Shown: piece after piece, positions 8,736 through 18,421 of the stretch
Layout of the letters: every line of letters starts with the position of its first letter
Position numbering within the stretch: position 1 is the stretch's first letter
From: Acinetobacter boissieri
GTDB lineage: Bacteria > Pseudomonadota > Gammaproteobacteria > Pseudomonadales > Moraxellaceae
Length of the DNA stretch: 64,000 nt
NCBI RefSeq assembly: GCF_900096955.1
Contig: NZ_FMYL01000011.1
Span: forward strand, 21,423 to 85,422
Direction: 5' to 3'
The notes under the pieces: generated by a model
What the model was told of the DNA's origin: nothing
Database searches by the model: none
The model's input: only the letters and a program-made list of their open reading frames with translations
Position numbers and translations under genes: made by a program

Positions 8736-10364
8736 ATGCAAGACTCTGCCTCTGTACCGCATCGTGTAGTACCCAACACACCATCAAATAGCAATGTACA
8801 TCAAACATCACCCAAATGGTTTAAATATGCATTTACTACAGTGATTGTTATCGCTTGCGCATATATTGCCTTACATTTAATGGGAGATTTATCAAGTGTA
8901 CCTGCTTTAAGCTCATTTTCATTTTTTATGCTTGGATTAGCACTCATTACCGCTTTGGGTTTTGAGTTTGTCAATGGTTTTCATGATACAGCCAACGCCG
9001 TTGCAACGGTCATCTATACCAATGCTATGCCCGCACCTGTGGCTGTGATTTGGTCTGGTTTTTTTAATTTTCTAGGTGTACTCAGTGCCAGTGGTGCTGT
9101 TGCTTACGGAATTATTGCCCTATTACCCGTTGAACTTATTTTACATGTGAGTAGCAGTGCCGGTTTTGCCATGGTTTTTGCACTACTTATTGCCGCAATC
9201 ATTTGGAATTTAAGTACATGGCTACTGGGTTTGCCAGCATCGAGTTCTCATACCATGATTGGTTCAATTTTAGGGGTTGGCCTCATGAATCAAATACTTC
9301 ACTCAGGCTTTAGTAGTGGTTTGAGTGGTATAGATGTTACTCAAGTCATGAAAGTGGTTAAAGCATTACTATTTTCCCCTTTGATTGGCTTTGGTCTTGC
9401 AGCAATTGCTTTCTTACTCTTAAAAATCACTTTAAAAAATAAAAAAACAGAACTTTTTAATGCACCCGAAAGTAATAAGCCGCCATCATTTCTTACACGC
9501 TTATTACTCATTTGTACCTGTACTGGCGTAAGTTTTGCACATGGCTCAAATGATGGGCAAAAAGGTATGGGCCTGATTATGCTTATTTTAATTGGTATTG
9601 TACCGCTGGCCTATTCTCTTAACAAAACCATGGACAGCAATGAAGTCCAAGCCTTTGCTGCACTGTCTGAAAAATCAGCTCACATTTTAGCAGCCAACCC
9701 ATCACACATGGATACAGTCACCGCACGCCAAAATCTAACGCAATATATTCAAGACAAGCAAATCACCCCAGAAACAATCGTTGCTGTTGCTACACTTTCA
9801 AATAATTTAGGAAAATTGGTTGCTGACTATAAAACCATGGCCAATATTCCAGAAAGTGCCACAATCAACTTACGTAATGATATGTACTTAAGCAGTACAG
9901 CATTAAAAACATTAGAGAAAACCAATCAAATGCCACCTCAACTTACGAGTGTAGATAAGGCAACTATTGGCGAATATCAAAAAGATTTAGATCAAGCGAC
10001 GCAATACATTCCCACTTGGGTCAAAGTAGCTGTTGCGCTCGCATTAGGGCTAGGCACGATGGTCGGTTGGAAACGAATTGTTGTCACTGTCGGTGAGCGT
10101 ATTGGTAAAACACATCTTACTTACAGCCAAGGAATGTCGGCTGAATTTGTGGCCATGGGAACAATTCTTGCTGCTGACAAATTTGGTCTACCTGTGAGTA
10201 CGACACATGTCTTAAACAGTGCTGTAGCAGGTACCATGACGGCAAATAAATCAGGGCTACAATGGAACACCATTAAAAGTATTATTTTAGCTTGGGTACT
10301 GACCTTGCCTTGTGCAATGCTACTATCTGCAACCTTATATTGGTTATTTTCTAAATTAATTTAA
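8736..10364 (+). CDS. PiT-family inorganic phosphate transporter
   Basis: Inner-membrane low-affinity phosphate (metal-phosphate) proton symporter. It has 542 residues, somewhat longer than E. coli PitA (499). Both PHO4 family signatures are present: GFEFVNGFHDTANAVATVIY near residue 75, and FAHGSNDGQKGMG near residue 270. About ten to eleven membrane helices surround a hydrophilic cytoplasmic loop (about 300-430). The C-terminal repeat keeps STTHVLNSAVAG. It is a monocistronic unit. Whether it is PitA- or PitB-like cannot be told from sequence reading alone. Confidence 0.93.
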   Translation: MQDSASVPHRVVPNTPSNSNVHQTSPKWFKYAFTTVIVIACAYIALHLMGDLSSVPALSSFSFFMLGLALITALGFEFVNGFHDTANAVATVIYTNAMPAPVAVIWSGFFNFLGVLSASGAVAYGIIALLPVELILHVSSSAGFAMVFALLIAAIIWNLSTWLLGLPASSSHTMIGSILGVGLMNQILHSGFSSGLSGIDVTQVMKVVKALLFSPLIGFGLAAIAFLLLKITLKNKKTELFNAPESNKPPSFLTRLLLICTCTGVSFAHGSNDGQKGMGLIMLILIGIVPLAYSLNKTMDSNEVQAFAALSEKSAHILAANPSHMDTVTARQNLTQYIQDKQITPETIVAVATLSNNLGKLVADYKTMANIPESATINLRNDMYLSSTALKTLEKTNQMPPQLTSVDKATIGEYQKDLDQATQYIPTWVKVAVALALGLGTMVGWKRIVVTVGERIGKTHLTYSQGMSAEFVAMGTILAADKFGLPVSTTHVLNSAVAGTMTANKSGLQWNTIKSIILAWVLTLPCAMLLSATLYWLFSKLI

Positions 10365-10481
10365 CTTTTGTAGCATAAAACCATGTCATTCATACAACCA
10401 GTTGCATCTCTTTAATTTAGACATGCAATTGGTTTTAAAACGTTACATCAATTATATATTTACAACTACCCCATTCAATAC

Positions 10482-11672
10482 TTATTTGGGTTCACGGTGT
10501 GGCACCCATGAAACGATTGCACTCAAGGCTGCAAAGATTGCCATAATCATAATCATTGCTTCTGGAGAGTTGGTCTTTCCAAAGGTCAGTAACAATGAAG
10601 AAATAATGCCACTACCATACTGCATTGAACCAATCAGTGCTGAAGCTGATCCTGCCATTTGGGGAACAATGTCTAATGCAGCCGCAACAGATGTTGCCGC
10701 AACAATGCCATTCATTGAAAAAAATATGAGTAAGAAAATCACTAAATGTACTAGATTCAAATGCTGCGTATAAAACAAATAGACCAAAGTCAGCATGGCA
10801 CACATAGACACCGTAGTTGCCCATTTAAGTAACTTATACAGTGCTATACGGCGTACCAGTTTTTTGTTGATTAAACTGATCATCATGACACCCATAATAT
10901 TTAACCCAAACAGCCAGCCATAATGTTGTGAGTCAATATGATAATAAGAAATATAAACTAAGGGTGAACCCACAATAAACGTATATGCTGCAACATAAAA
11001 GGCAGTTAATGCTAAAACGTAACGCATAAATTGCCAGTTTTTTAATAGCGCCCCATAATTTAGAAAAGCATGTTTAATCGGTTGATCTTGTTGTTGTATT
11101 TTTGGGTTATGTGTTTCAGGCAACCTAAAGATACACACAAACATAATCATACCAATGACGGCCAACAACCAAAAGATCACATGCCAAGAACTCAGTTTCA
11201 GAATTTGCCCACCAATCAGTGGCCCTAAGATAGGAGCAACAGCCATAATTAACATGAGTGTTGAAAGCATCTGTGCAGCTTCTATTCGCTGATACAAATC
11301 TCTGACCATCGCTCTTGCAAGCATGGGTGCAGTACATGCCCCTAATGCCTGAAAAACACGCCAAAATATAATTTGATCAATCGTTTGTGAAAGTGCACAG
11401 CCGACTGAACCAATAACAAACAAAACCATACCAATAAAGAGTGGTTTTTTTCGGCCAATACGGTCACTTATAGGGCCCCAAATTAATTGTGCAATTGAAA
11501 ATCCAATCAAAAAACTGGTGATTGTAAGTTCAACATGGCCTTGTAAGTCGCTCTGCATGGCGGGCATAGCAGGTAAATAGATGTCTATAGATAGCGATGT
11601 AAATGCCATTAATGCACTTAAAATTGCTAACAATGTGAGTTTTGAGGGCGTTTTTTCATGGGCCTGATTCAT
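10482..11672 (-). CDS. MFS drug exporter, Bcr/CflA type
   Basis: Probable proton-driven multidrug efflux pump (DHA1 family) in the inner membrane. It has 396 residues with twelve predicted helices. The N-terminus shows the Bcr/CflA pattern (FTSLSIDIYLPAMPAMQSDL), MFS motif A is GPISDRIGRKKPLFIGM (about 66-82), and motif C-like AVAPILGPLIGGQ is near residue 147. It is convergent with the phosphate transporter gene with about 117 bp between them. Substrate cannot be deduced. Confidence 0.9.
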   Translation of the reverse strand: MNQAHEKTPSKLTLLAILSALMAFTSLSIDIYLPAMPAMQSDLQGHVELTITSFLIGFSIAQLIWGPISDRIGRKKPLFIGMVLFVIGSVGCALSQTIDQIIFWRVFQALGACTAPMLARAMVRDLYQRIEAAQMLSTLMLIMAVAPILGPLIGGQILKLSSWHVIFWLLAVIGMIMFVCIFRLPETHNPKIQQQDQPIKHAFLNYGALLKNWQFMRYVLALTAFYVAAYTFIVGSPLVYISYYHIDSQHYGWLFGLNIMGVMMISLINKKLVRRIALYKLLKWATTVSMCAMLTLVYLFYTQHLNLVHLVIFLLIFFSMNGIVAATSVAAALDIVPQMAGSASALIGSMQYGSGIISSLLLTFGKTNSPEAMIMIMAIFAALSAIVSWVPHREPK

Positions 11673-11974
11673 ATGTAAGACCTTTCGTTCTATTTTTGCT
11701 TTATATTTTATTACTGGCCATTTTAATAAACTTCATATCTCTGAATATCGAAAAAACATGATCAAATCATAAGACATCTAATTAAATACAGTGACATTGT
11801 TCAATCCATGCTTGCTCACATCAAAATTCAAACGAACGTAACAATCTTTGTGACGTTTTTTATCTAAGCTAAATCAAATGAATTATTCAAGTGACTTTAC
11901 TCAAATGTATGAAGTATTGGCCTATTTCTCTCTTTAAATTCAACATTAGCAGTCACAACTTAAATAACAAATAT
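11673..11974. other. AT-rich intergenic region
   Basis: 302 bp between the start of the exporter gene and the end of ybaK. It probably holds the exporter promoter. I see no gene, clear operator or strong hairpin. Confidence 0.5.
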
Positions 11975-12454
11975 TTAAACCTTTTTTTCATCAATAATAT
12001 CTATAAAACGTGCAGCAAGTAATACAGATAAATCATTTGGACTTAAGCCAATATCTAACCCTCTACGACCACCACTGACATATACTTTTTCAAGAGACTG
12101 TGCAGTCAAATCTATAATTGTTTTTAAATGCTTTTTTTGTCCAAGTGGGCTGATTCCACCCACCACAAAACCCGTTAAACGTTCAGCGTCTTTAGCCTCA
12201 GCAAGGACAAGTTTTTTACAACCCAATGCTGCCGCAATTTTTTTTAAATTCAGTTGATGACTTACGGGTAAAATAGCCACATAATAGTTTTTACCATCAC
12301 TCACCAATAGGGTTTTAAACACCTCGTGTGCTGGCAATGCAAGTTTTTCCACGGCTTCTAAACCATAGCTATTGGTCGAATTTGCATCATGGATATACTC
12401 ATGTAACGTATAGGCAATATTTTTTTGTTTTAACAGCTTACATGCAGGTGTCAT
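11975..12454 (-). CDS. ybaK: YbaK-type Cys-tRNA(Pro)/Cys-tRNA(Cys) deacylase
   Basis: Trans-editing enzyme that hydrolyses mischarged Cys-tRNA(Pro). From ATG 12454 it has 159 residues, typical for YbaK/EbsC; an upstream ATG at 12478 would add 8. Family motifs are FKTLLVSDGKNYYVAILPV (about 50-68), VGGISPLGQKKHLKTIID (about 100-117), and VSGGRRGLDIGLSPNDL near the end. It has no operon partner. Confidence 0.92.
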   Translation of the reverse strand: MTPACKLLKQKNIAYTLHEYIHDANSTNSYGLEAVEKLALPAHEVFKTLLVSDGKNYYVAILPVSHQLNLKKIAAALGCKKLVLAEAKDAERLTGFVVGGISPLGQKKHLKTIIDLTAQSLEKVYVSGGRRGLDIGLSPNDLSVLLAARFIDIIDEKKV

Positions 12455-12583
12455 GATTTCACTTTCTTTTTTTAGCACAATAAAAGGACTTATTGTATGA
12501 TGAATCTAATAACCGATAAAGTATTAAAAACACATACTTATGATTTATATAGGGTTTTTAAAAATGAAAAAATTCTCAACCTA

Positions 12584-12611
12584 TTGAAAGTAAATTCAAG
12601 TAAACTTTCAA
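12584..12611. promoter_or_regulatory. Inverted/direct repeat upstream of fruB, candidate operator
   Basis: TTGAAAGT (12584-12591) and ACTTTCAA (12604-12611) form an exact 8-bp inverted repeat with a 12-bp spacer. AGTAAA occurs twice at a 10-bp period (12589 and 12599). The position, 133 bp before fruB, fits an operator for a FruR/Cra-like regulator, but no such regulator gene is in the window. Confidence 0.4.
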
Positions 12612-12744
12612 AGATAAATTTGTCGCCATGTCTTGTGATCAAAAGAACTGCTTTTACAGACAAAGCGTAGTAGAATTTGCCTTTTAATTTTTCCCGGAAA
12701 GGCAGCGCCTTAACTCGATTTATGATGTTTTTCAAGGATTTTTT

Positions 12745-15591
12745 ATGTTAGCGCTAGATATACAACATGTTAGAATGAATCAGCATGCTGTTGATAAAGC
12801 TCAGGCGTTACAGTGTCTAGTCAACATTTTAGTTGAAGACCAACTCGTTACCCCTGAATACTTAGATGGTTTAAAAGCACGGGAACAACAAAGTGCAACC
12901 TACCTAGGTCAAGGCATCGCAATTCCACATGGCACGCCACAGTCCAGACAATATATTTTACAAACAGGTGTCCGCCTCGCTCACTTCCCTGAAGGGGTCG
13001 TTTGGGATGGAGAAAATAAAATATACCTTGCGGTTGTTATCGCTGCAAAATCTGACGAACACTTACAAGTACTACAAATACTTACAAAAGCACTCATTAA
13101 TGATGTATCTGATCGTGTAAAAAATGCGACTTCAGCAGAACAAATTATTGAACTCCTACAAGCACAACCACTGTCTTTAGCGCTCCACGAAAACTTGATT
13201 GAAACTCAAGTCCCTGCTATAGATATAGATGACTTATTTTGGCATGCGGCACAACGCCTAAAACAACAAAAAGCGGTTGAAGCAGGCTTTATTACTGCAC
13301 TTGATACCAAGCAAATGATTCACTTAGGTGAAGGCACTTGGTCCATTACAGCCAACCAGCATGTACTTAACCCTGCTGTAAGTATTGTGAAACCTGAAAC
13401 TGCACTTGAATACCACGGTGAAGTCCTCAATACCTTGCTTTGTGTTGCAAGCAATGACCAACTAGACATGCCTCAGTTTAACCGTTTGATGGACATTTTA
13501 TTTGATCCTGAACAACTCGAAAAACTGACTCATGAAAATGACAGTCATGAAATTGCACAAATTATTGGTGCAGACATTATTCCAGATTGGCCATCACTAC
13601 ATGTGACGTTAGCTAACTCACACGGTTTACATGCCCGACCTGCCACCCAATTGGTCAATGTGACTAAACAGTTTACTGGCGACATACAAGTATCTGTAGA
13701 TGACGGTCAGTTTATTTCGGCAAAAAGCTTAACCAAACTGTTATCGCTCGGCTGTAAACGTGGTCAAGTACTGACATTTATTGCAGAACCTGACACAGAT
13801 GCAGTGAATGGTCTAAACGATGTCATTCAAGCCGTTAAAAATGGCTTAGGTGAAGACGTTGAACCCATTGAAGAAAATAGTGTTCAAGCCGTAGAAAAAG
13901 TTGAAGTTCTACGTTTTGATGAAAGTACCGAAGATCAAACCTCGGGTATACCCGCATCGAGTGGTCTGGCTTTTGGCCCTGCACACGTGATTAAACCACG
14001 CCAGTTTAACTACGAGCGTCAAAGCAAAAATATCAAAGCAGAAACTGAAAAACTTGAACAGGCCATTCAACAAGTACAAAGCAATATTAAAGACTTTATT
14101 GCAGAGTCAAAAATTGAAGCCATCAAGCAAATTTTTACAGCACATTTGGCCATGCTTGATGACCCAGACCTCATTCAAGGCGTACATCAAAAGCTAAAAC
14201 AAAATCTCTCTGCACCTGCTGCATGGCATGAGCATATTGAAGCAGCTGCGACTGCTCAAGCATCGCTCAAAGACCACTTACTTGCAGAACGTGCAGCCGA
14301 CTTACGTGACATTGGTGAACGTGTACTGGCTGTACTGTGTAATGCACCTGATATCATTGAACCCAAAGAACCGTATATTTTAATTATGCATGACGTTGGG
14401 CCAAGCGATGTCGCACGTTTAGATAAAGAACGTGTTGCAGGCATTCTAACCGCAGTAGGCGGTGCAAGTGCGCACAGTGCTATTGTTGCTCGTGCGCTTG
14501 GTATTCCTGCCATTGTCGGCGCAGGTGCTGGCGTACTCAACATCGAAAGTAATGCAACTGTACTGATTAATGGTGACAACGGCGACTTTGTAATTAGCCC
14601 TGAAGCATCACTGATTGAACACGCTATTGCTGAACGTGAACGTCAACGCCAAATTCGCATTGAAGCAGAAAAACACTGTCAAGAACCTGCCATGACCTTA
14701 GATGGTCATCAAGTTGAAATTGCAGCCAATATTGGTAAAGTCAATGCAGGTCAAAAAGCTGTAAAAGATGGTGCTGAAGCCATTGGTCTACTGCGTACCG
14801 AATTGGTATTCATGGCACACAACAGTGCGCCTGACGAAGCAACACAAGAAGCTGAATATCGCGTTATTTTAGATGATTTAGCAGGTCGTCCATTGGTTGT
14901 ACGTACACTAGATGTTGGTGGTGATAAACCACTCCCATACGTACCTATTCCTGAAGAAGAAAACCCATTTTTAGGTATACGTGGTATCCGTTTAACGTTG
15001 CGTAAGCCTGACTTACTACGTAAACAGTTAATTGCTTTACTAAAAGCTTCAGATAATCGTCCACTGCGTATTATGTTCCCAATGATTGGGCGTGTAGAAG
15101 AGTGGCGAGATGCAAAAGTTATTTTAGATGAACTACGTGCCGAATACCCATGTGACAACCTTGAAGTGGGAATTATGATTGAAGTACCGTCAGCTGCATT
15201 ATTGTCGCCAATTTTGGCGCAAGAAGTAGATTTCTTTAGTATTGGTACCAATGACTTAACACAGTACACCATGGCCATTGACCGTGGACACCCTGTGTTA
15301 TCTGCAGAAGCAGATGGCTTACACCCAAGCGTACTACTACTGATTGATCAAACGGTACGTGCTGCACACAAACATGGTAAATGGGTCGGTATCTGTGGCG
15401 AATTGGCTGCAGATCCAAAAGCAGTGCCTGTACTTATGGGTCTTGGTGTAGATGAATTAAGTATGTCAAGTACTAGTATTCCACTGGTGAAAGCACAAAT
15501 TCGTCAGTTAAATTTTGCTGAATGCCAACAGATTGCACAAAAAGCGTTGCTCTGTGACAGTGCAACAGCCGTACGAGAATTAGGTGAATAG
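12745..15591 (+). CDS. fruB: Fructose PTS multiphosphoryl transfer protein (EIIA-HPr-EI fusion)
   Basis: Carries the phosphate chain from phosphoenolpyruvate to the fructose permease in one 948-residue cytosolic protein. The EIIA domain is at about 1-145, with active His62 in GIAIPHGT. The HPr domain is at about 282-370, with active His296 in SHGLHARPATQ. Enzyme I is at about 395-948, with active His577 in GGASAHSAIVARALG; the C-terminal PEP-binding part includes GLLRTELVFM and DFFSIGTNDLTQY. AAGGA precedes the ATG. fruK follows after 2 bp. The fusion supplies its own EI and HPr, so the fructose system needs no separate general PTS proteins. Confidence 0.96.
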   Translation: MLALDIQHVRMNQHAVDKAQALQCLVNILVEDQLVTPEYLDGLKAREQQSATYLGQGIAIPHGTPQSRQYILQTGVRLAHFPEGVVWDGENKIYLAVVIAAKSDEHLQVLQILTKALINDVSDRVKNATSAEQIIELLQAQPLSLALHENLIETQVPAIDIDDLFWHAAQRLKQQKAVEAGFITALDTKQMIHLGEGTWSITANQHVLNPAVSIVKPETALEYHGEVLNTLLCVASNDQLDMPQFNRLMDILFDPEQLEKLTHENDSHEIAQIIGADIIPDWPSLHVTLANSHGLHARPATQLVNVTKQFTGDIQVSVDDGQFISAKSLTKLLSLGCKRGQVLTFIAEPDTDAVNGLNDVIQAVKNGLGEDVEPIEENSVQAVEKVEVLRFDESTEDQTSGIPASSGLAFGPAHVIKPRQFNYERQSKNIKAETEKLEQAIQQVQSNIKDFIAESKIEAIKQIFTAHLAMLDDPDLIQGVHQKLKQNLSAPAAWHEHIEAAATAQASLKDHLLAERAADLRDIGERVLAVLCNAPDIIEPKEPYILIMHDVGPSDVARLDKERVAGILTAVGGASAHSAIVARALGIPAIVGAGAGVLNIESNATVLINGDNGDFVISPEASLIEHAIAERERQRQIRIEAEKHCQEPAMTLDGHQVEIAANIGKVNAGQKAVKDGAEAIGLLRTELVFMAHNSAPDEATQEAEYRVILDDLAGRPLVVRTLDVGGDKPLPYVPIPEEENPFLGIRGIRLTLRKPDLLRKQLIALLKASDNRPLRIMFPMIGRVEEWRDAKVILDELRAEYPCDNLEVGIMIEVPSAALLSPILAQEVDFFSIGTNDLTQYTMAIDRGHPVLSAEADGLHPSVLLLIDQTVRAAHKHGKWVGICGELAADPKAVPVLMGLGVDELSMSSTSIPLVKAQIRQLNFAECQQIAQKALLCDSATAVRELGE

Positions 15592-15593
15592 CT

Positions 15594-16526
15594 ATGGCCA
15601 AAGTATTAACCGTAACACTCAACCCTGCAATTGATGTCACGATTCAAATTGACACTTTAAATGTTGGGCATGTCAATCGCCAGCAATCTGCTCAAAGTCT
15701 TGCTGCAGGTAAAGGCTTAAACGTTGCCCAAGTGCTGAAAGACTTAGGCCATAGAGCCATTGTGACCGGCTTTTTGGGTAAAGAAAACCGTCAAATTTTT
15801 GATAAGCATTTCGCACATGAAGGCTTTGATAACCACTTTATTTATATTGATGGTGAAACACGCCAAAATATTAAAGTGGGTGAACAATCTGGCCGCATGA
15901 CCGACATTAACGGTAAAGGCTTTGCAATCACTGAAGAAGACAAAAAAGCCCTACATGCCACCATTGAGCGTTTACTTGAGCCTGTAGAAATTGTGGTCGT
16001 TTCAGGCAGTTTACCACAAGGTTTTAGTACCACTGAATTGGTTGAACTGATTGAGTGGCTAAAAACCAAAGGGAAAAAGGTCGTAGTGGATACCAGTGGC
16101 CCTGCACTCAGTGCAGCCATTAAAGCCAATCCTTGGCTCATTAAACCCAATACAGACGAGTTAACTGAAGCGTTTCATCAGCCAGCGGAAACCTTTGCGC
16201 AACAAAAACAATTGATTCAAGATAACAACATTGATATTGAAAATGTTGTGATTTCTATGGGTGAACACGGCGTAAATTGGGTACACCCTGTACATCCATT
16301 ACACGCAAAGGCACCAAGAGTACAAGTAAAAAGTACAGTTGGTGCAGGTGACTCTTTAGTCGCGGGTATGATTCATGGTTTTTTAAGCCAATACTCACCT
16401 GAAGAAACACTCAAAACAGCCACTGCAATTGGTAGCAATGCAGTGACTCAAATTGGATTTGCAATAGAAGACTTATCAGCGATTGACAATCTAAAACAAC
16501 AAATCACTGTTGATTCTTTGAGCTAG
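15594..16526 (+). CDS. fruK: 1-phosphofructokinase
   Basis: Phosphorylates fructose 1-phosphate, the PTS product, to fructose 1,6-bisphosphate. It has 310 residues of the PfkB/ribokinase fold. The N-terminal TVTLNPAIDVTIQI is typical of FruK/LacC, LAAGKGLNVAQVLKDLG binds sugar, and STVGAGDSLVAGMIHG (about 246-261) contains the catalytic Asp of the GAGD motif. It is the middle gene of fruBKA: 2 bp after fruB, with fruA starting 9 bp after its stop. Confidence 0.96.
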   Translation: MAKVLTVTLNPAIDVTIQIDTLNVGHVNRQQSAQSLAAGKGLNVAQVLKDLGHRAIVTGFLGKENRQIFDKHFAHEGFDNHFIYIDGETRQNIKVGEQSGRMTDINGKGFAITEEDKKALHATIERLLEPVEIVVVSGSLPQGFSTTELVELIEWLKTKGKKVVVDTSGPALSAAIKANPWLIKPNTDELTEAFHQPAETFAQQKQLIQDNNIDIENVVISMGEHGVNWVHPVHPLHAKAPRVQVKSTVGAGDSLVAGMIHGFLSQYSPEETLKTATAIGSNAVTQIGFAIEDLSAIDNLKQQITVDSLS

Positions 16527-16535
16527 GTGAATAAC

Positions 16536-18236
16536 ATGGAAGATACTAAACACATTCTACTTGTGCCAAATAGTGTAGAAAAACCCGTTAATGCATCAAT
16601 TTTAGCGCGTAAGCTGGCACAAGCTGCAATACAACAAGGTTATACGGCTACAATTGCTCAGTCTCTTGAAGATGATGCGATTCACACAGTACAACAAGTG
16701 ATTATTGTTGGTGACAAACCTAACAACACGCAAGTGCTTGCGGACAAAATAGTATCTATTGTGAGCCTTGATGTTGCACAAAGTCATGCCAAAGATATTT
16801 TGGCACATGCACTAAGTACAGCAACAACAGCCGATCAATTGGCTAGCACAACAACAGCTGCAACCCGCTTTGTAGCCATTACTGCATGTCCAACAGGTGT
16901 TGCACATACATTTATGGCTGCTGAAGCCTTGCAACAAGGTGCAAAAAAACACGGCTATGATATTCAAATTGAAACCCAAGGTTCTGTGGGTGCAAAAAAT
17001 ATTTTAACGGCCGAAAGTATTGCTCAAGCAGATATTGTCATTTTAGCCACAGACATTGAAGTCAATACCGATCGTTTTGTCGGTAAGCGTGTATACCGCT
17101 GTGCAACAGGTTTTGCGCTCAAACAAACCGATAAAGCCTTTGAAAATGCAGTCAAAGAAGCCACTATTTTAGATTCTGCTAAACAATCTACAACAGCACA
17201 AGCAGATAAAAAAGAGAAAGTCGGCTTATATAAGCACTTACTCACAGGTATCTCTTTCATGTTGCCTATGGTGGTTGCAGGTGGTCTTATTTTAGCCATC
17301 TCTTTGGTCTTCGGACTCACCCCTGCCGATCATACTTTAGGTGCAAACCTTGCCATGATTGGTAAAACAGCCATGATGCTCATGGTGCCTATGCTTTCAG
17401 GTTATATTGCTTACTCGATTGCTGACCGCCCAGGTTTAACACCAGGTTTGATTGGTGGCCTACTTGCATCTGGTCCTTTAGGTGCAGGCTTCTTAGGAGG
17501 TATTGCATCAGGTTTTATTGCAGGATACCTTGCACTATTTTTAGCCAAAAAACTCAAACTACCGCAAAGTGTTGAATCATTAAAGCCGATTTTAATTATT
17601 CCATTATTGGCAAGTTTAGTAACAGGCTTACTGATGGTCTATGTGGTGGGAACACCTGTCGCCTATTTATTTGAGATGATGAAAAACTTCTTAAATGGTA
17701 TGGGCACGACCAATGCTGTACTCATGGGTATGGTACTTGCAGGTATGATGTGTATCGATTTAGGTGGCCCAATTAACAAAGCTGCTTATGCATTTACAGT
17801 CGGATTACTCACCACCAATACTTTTATGCCAATGGCTGCAGCAATGGCAGGTGGTATGGTGCCACCTCTAGGTATGGCAATTGCAACCTTTTTAGCGAAA
17901 GCGAAATTTGAGCAAGCTGAACGTGATGCAGGTAAAGCCTCTTTTGTACTCGGCCTATGCTTTATTTCAGAAGGTGCAATTTCATTTGCAGCCAAAGATG
18001 CTGCACGTGTTGTACCAAGCTGTATTTTAGGCGGTGCGCTTACAGGTGCATTGGTCGCATACTTCCACTGCGAACTTAGAGCACCACATGGCGGTCTCTT
18101 TGTACTCCTCATCCCAAATGCAATCAACCATGCAGGACTATATTTACTGGCCATTTGTGCAGGTAGTTTGCTTACAGGCGTTACATATGCCCTACTCAAA
18201 CAAAAGCAACCTGAAGTGATTGCTGAAAAAGCATAG
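16536..18236 (+). CDS. fruA: Fructose PTS permease EIIBC
   Basis: Inner-membrane permease that imports fructose as fructose 1-phosphate. From ATG 16536, chosen because AGGTGA lies about 7 bp upstream, it has 566 residues; in-frame GTG 16527 would add three. It has an N-terminal degenerate EIIB-like domain (about 1-100), a functional EIIB domain with active Cys in AITACPTGVAHTFMAAEAL (about 110-128), then an EIIC domain with eight or more helices (LTGISFMLPMVVAGG; GLCFISEGAISFAAKD). It is the last gene of the operon, followed by a terminator. Confidence 0.95.
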   Translation: MEDTKHILLVPNSVEKPVNASILARKLAQAAIQQGYTATIAQSLEDDAIHTVQQVIIVGDKPNNTQVLADKIVSIVSLDVAQSHAKDILAHALSTATTADQLASTTTAATRFVAITACPTGVAHTFMAAEALQQGAKKHGYDIQIETQGSVGAKNILTAESIAQADIVILATDIEVNTDRFVGKRVYRCATGFALKQTDKAFENAVKEATILDSAKQSTTAQADKKEKVGLYKHLLTGISFMLPMVVAGGLILAISLVFGLTPADHTLGANLAMIGKTAMMLMVPMLSGYIAYSIADRPGLTPGLIGGLLASGPLGAGFLGGIASGFIAGYLALFLAKKLKLPQSVESLKPILIIPLLASLVTGLLMVYVVGTPVAYLFEMMKNFLNGMGTTNAVLMGMVLAGMMCIDLGGPINKAAYAFTVGLLTTNTFMPMAAAMAGGMVPPLGMAIATFLAKAKFEQAERDAGKASFVLGLCFISEGAISFAAKDAARVVPSCILGGALTGALVAYFHCELRAPHGGLFVLLIPNAINHAGLYLLAICAGSLLTGVTYALLKQKQPEVIAEKA

Positions 18237-18252
18237 CTGATAGACGCTCATT

Positions 18253-18282
18253 AAAAGCCAAGTCATTGTACTTGGCTTTTTT
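18253..18282 (+). terminator. Terminator of fruBKA
   Basis: AAAAGCCAAGT-CATTGT-ACTTGGCTTTT is an 11-bp stem with T-run, 17 bp after the fruA stop. Confidence 0.93.
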
Positions 18283-18421
18283 ATGCTTCATATAAAATTC
18301 ACTCGACTAAATAATAACTAGAATTTATTTCATATTTTTTGAATAAGTTTATTTAAAACTTGATTAACGAAAAACTAAGGTTTTCAGTATACTGCTGACT
18401 AAAAATAAATGAGGTGGATAA

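Noticed and set aside
14751..15278. Long minus-strand frame (175 codons) inside fruB
   Set aside because: Mirror of the coding frame of fruB, rich in Ser/Pro/Arg, without family features; an effect of codon bias in the real gene.
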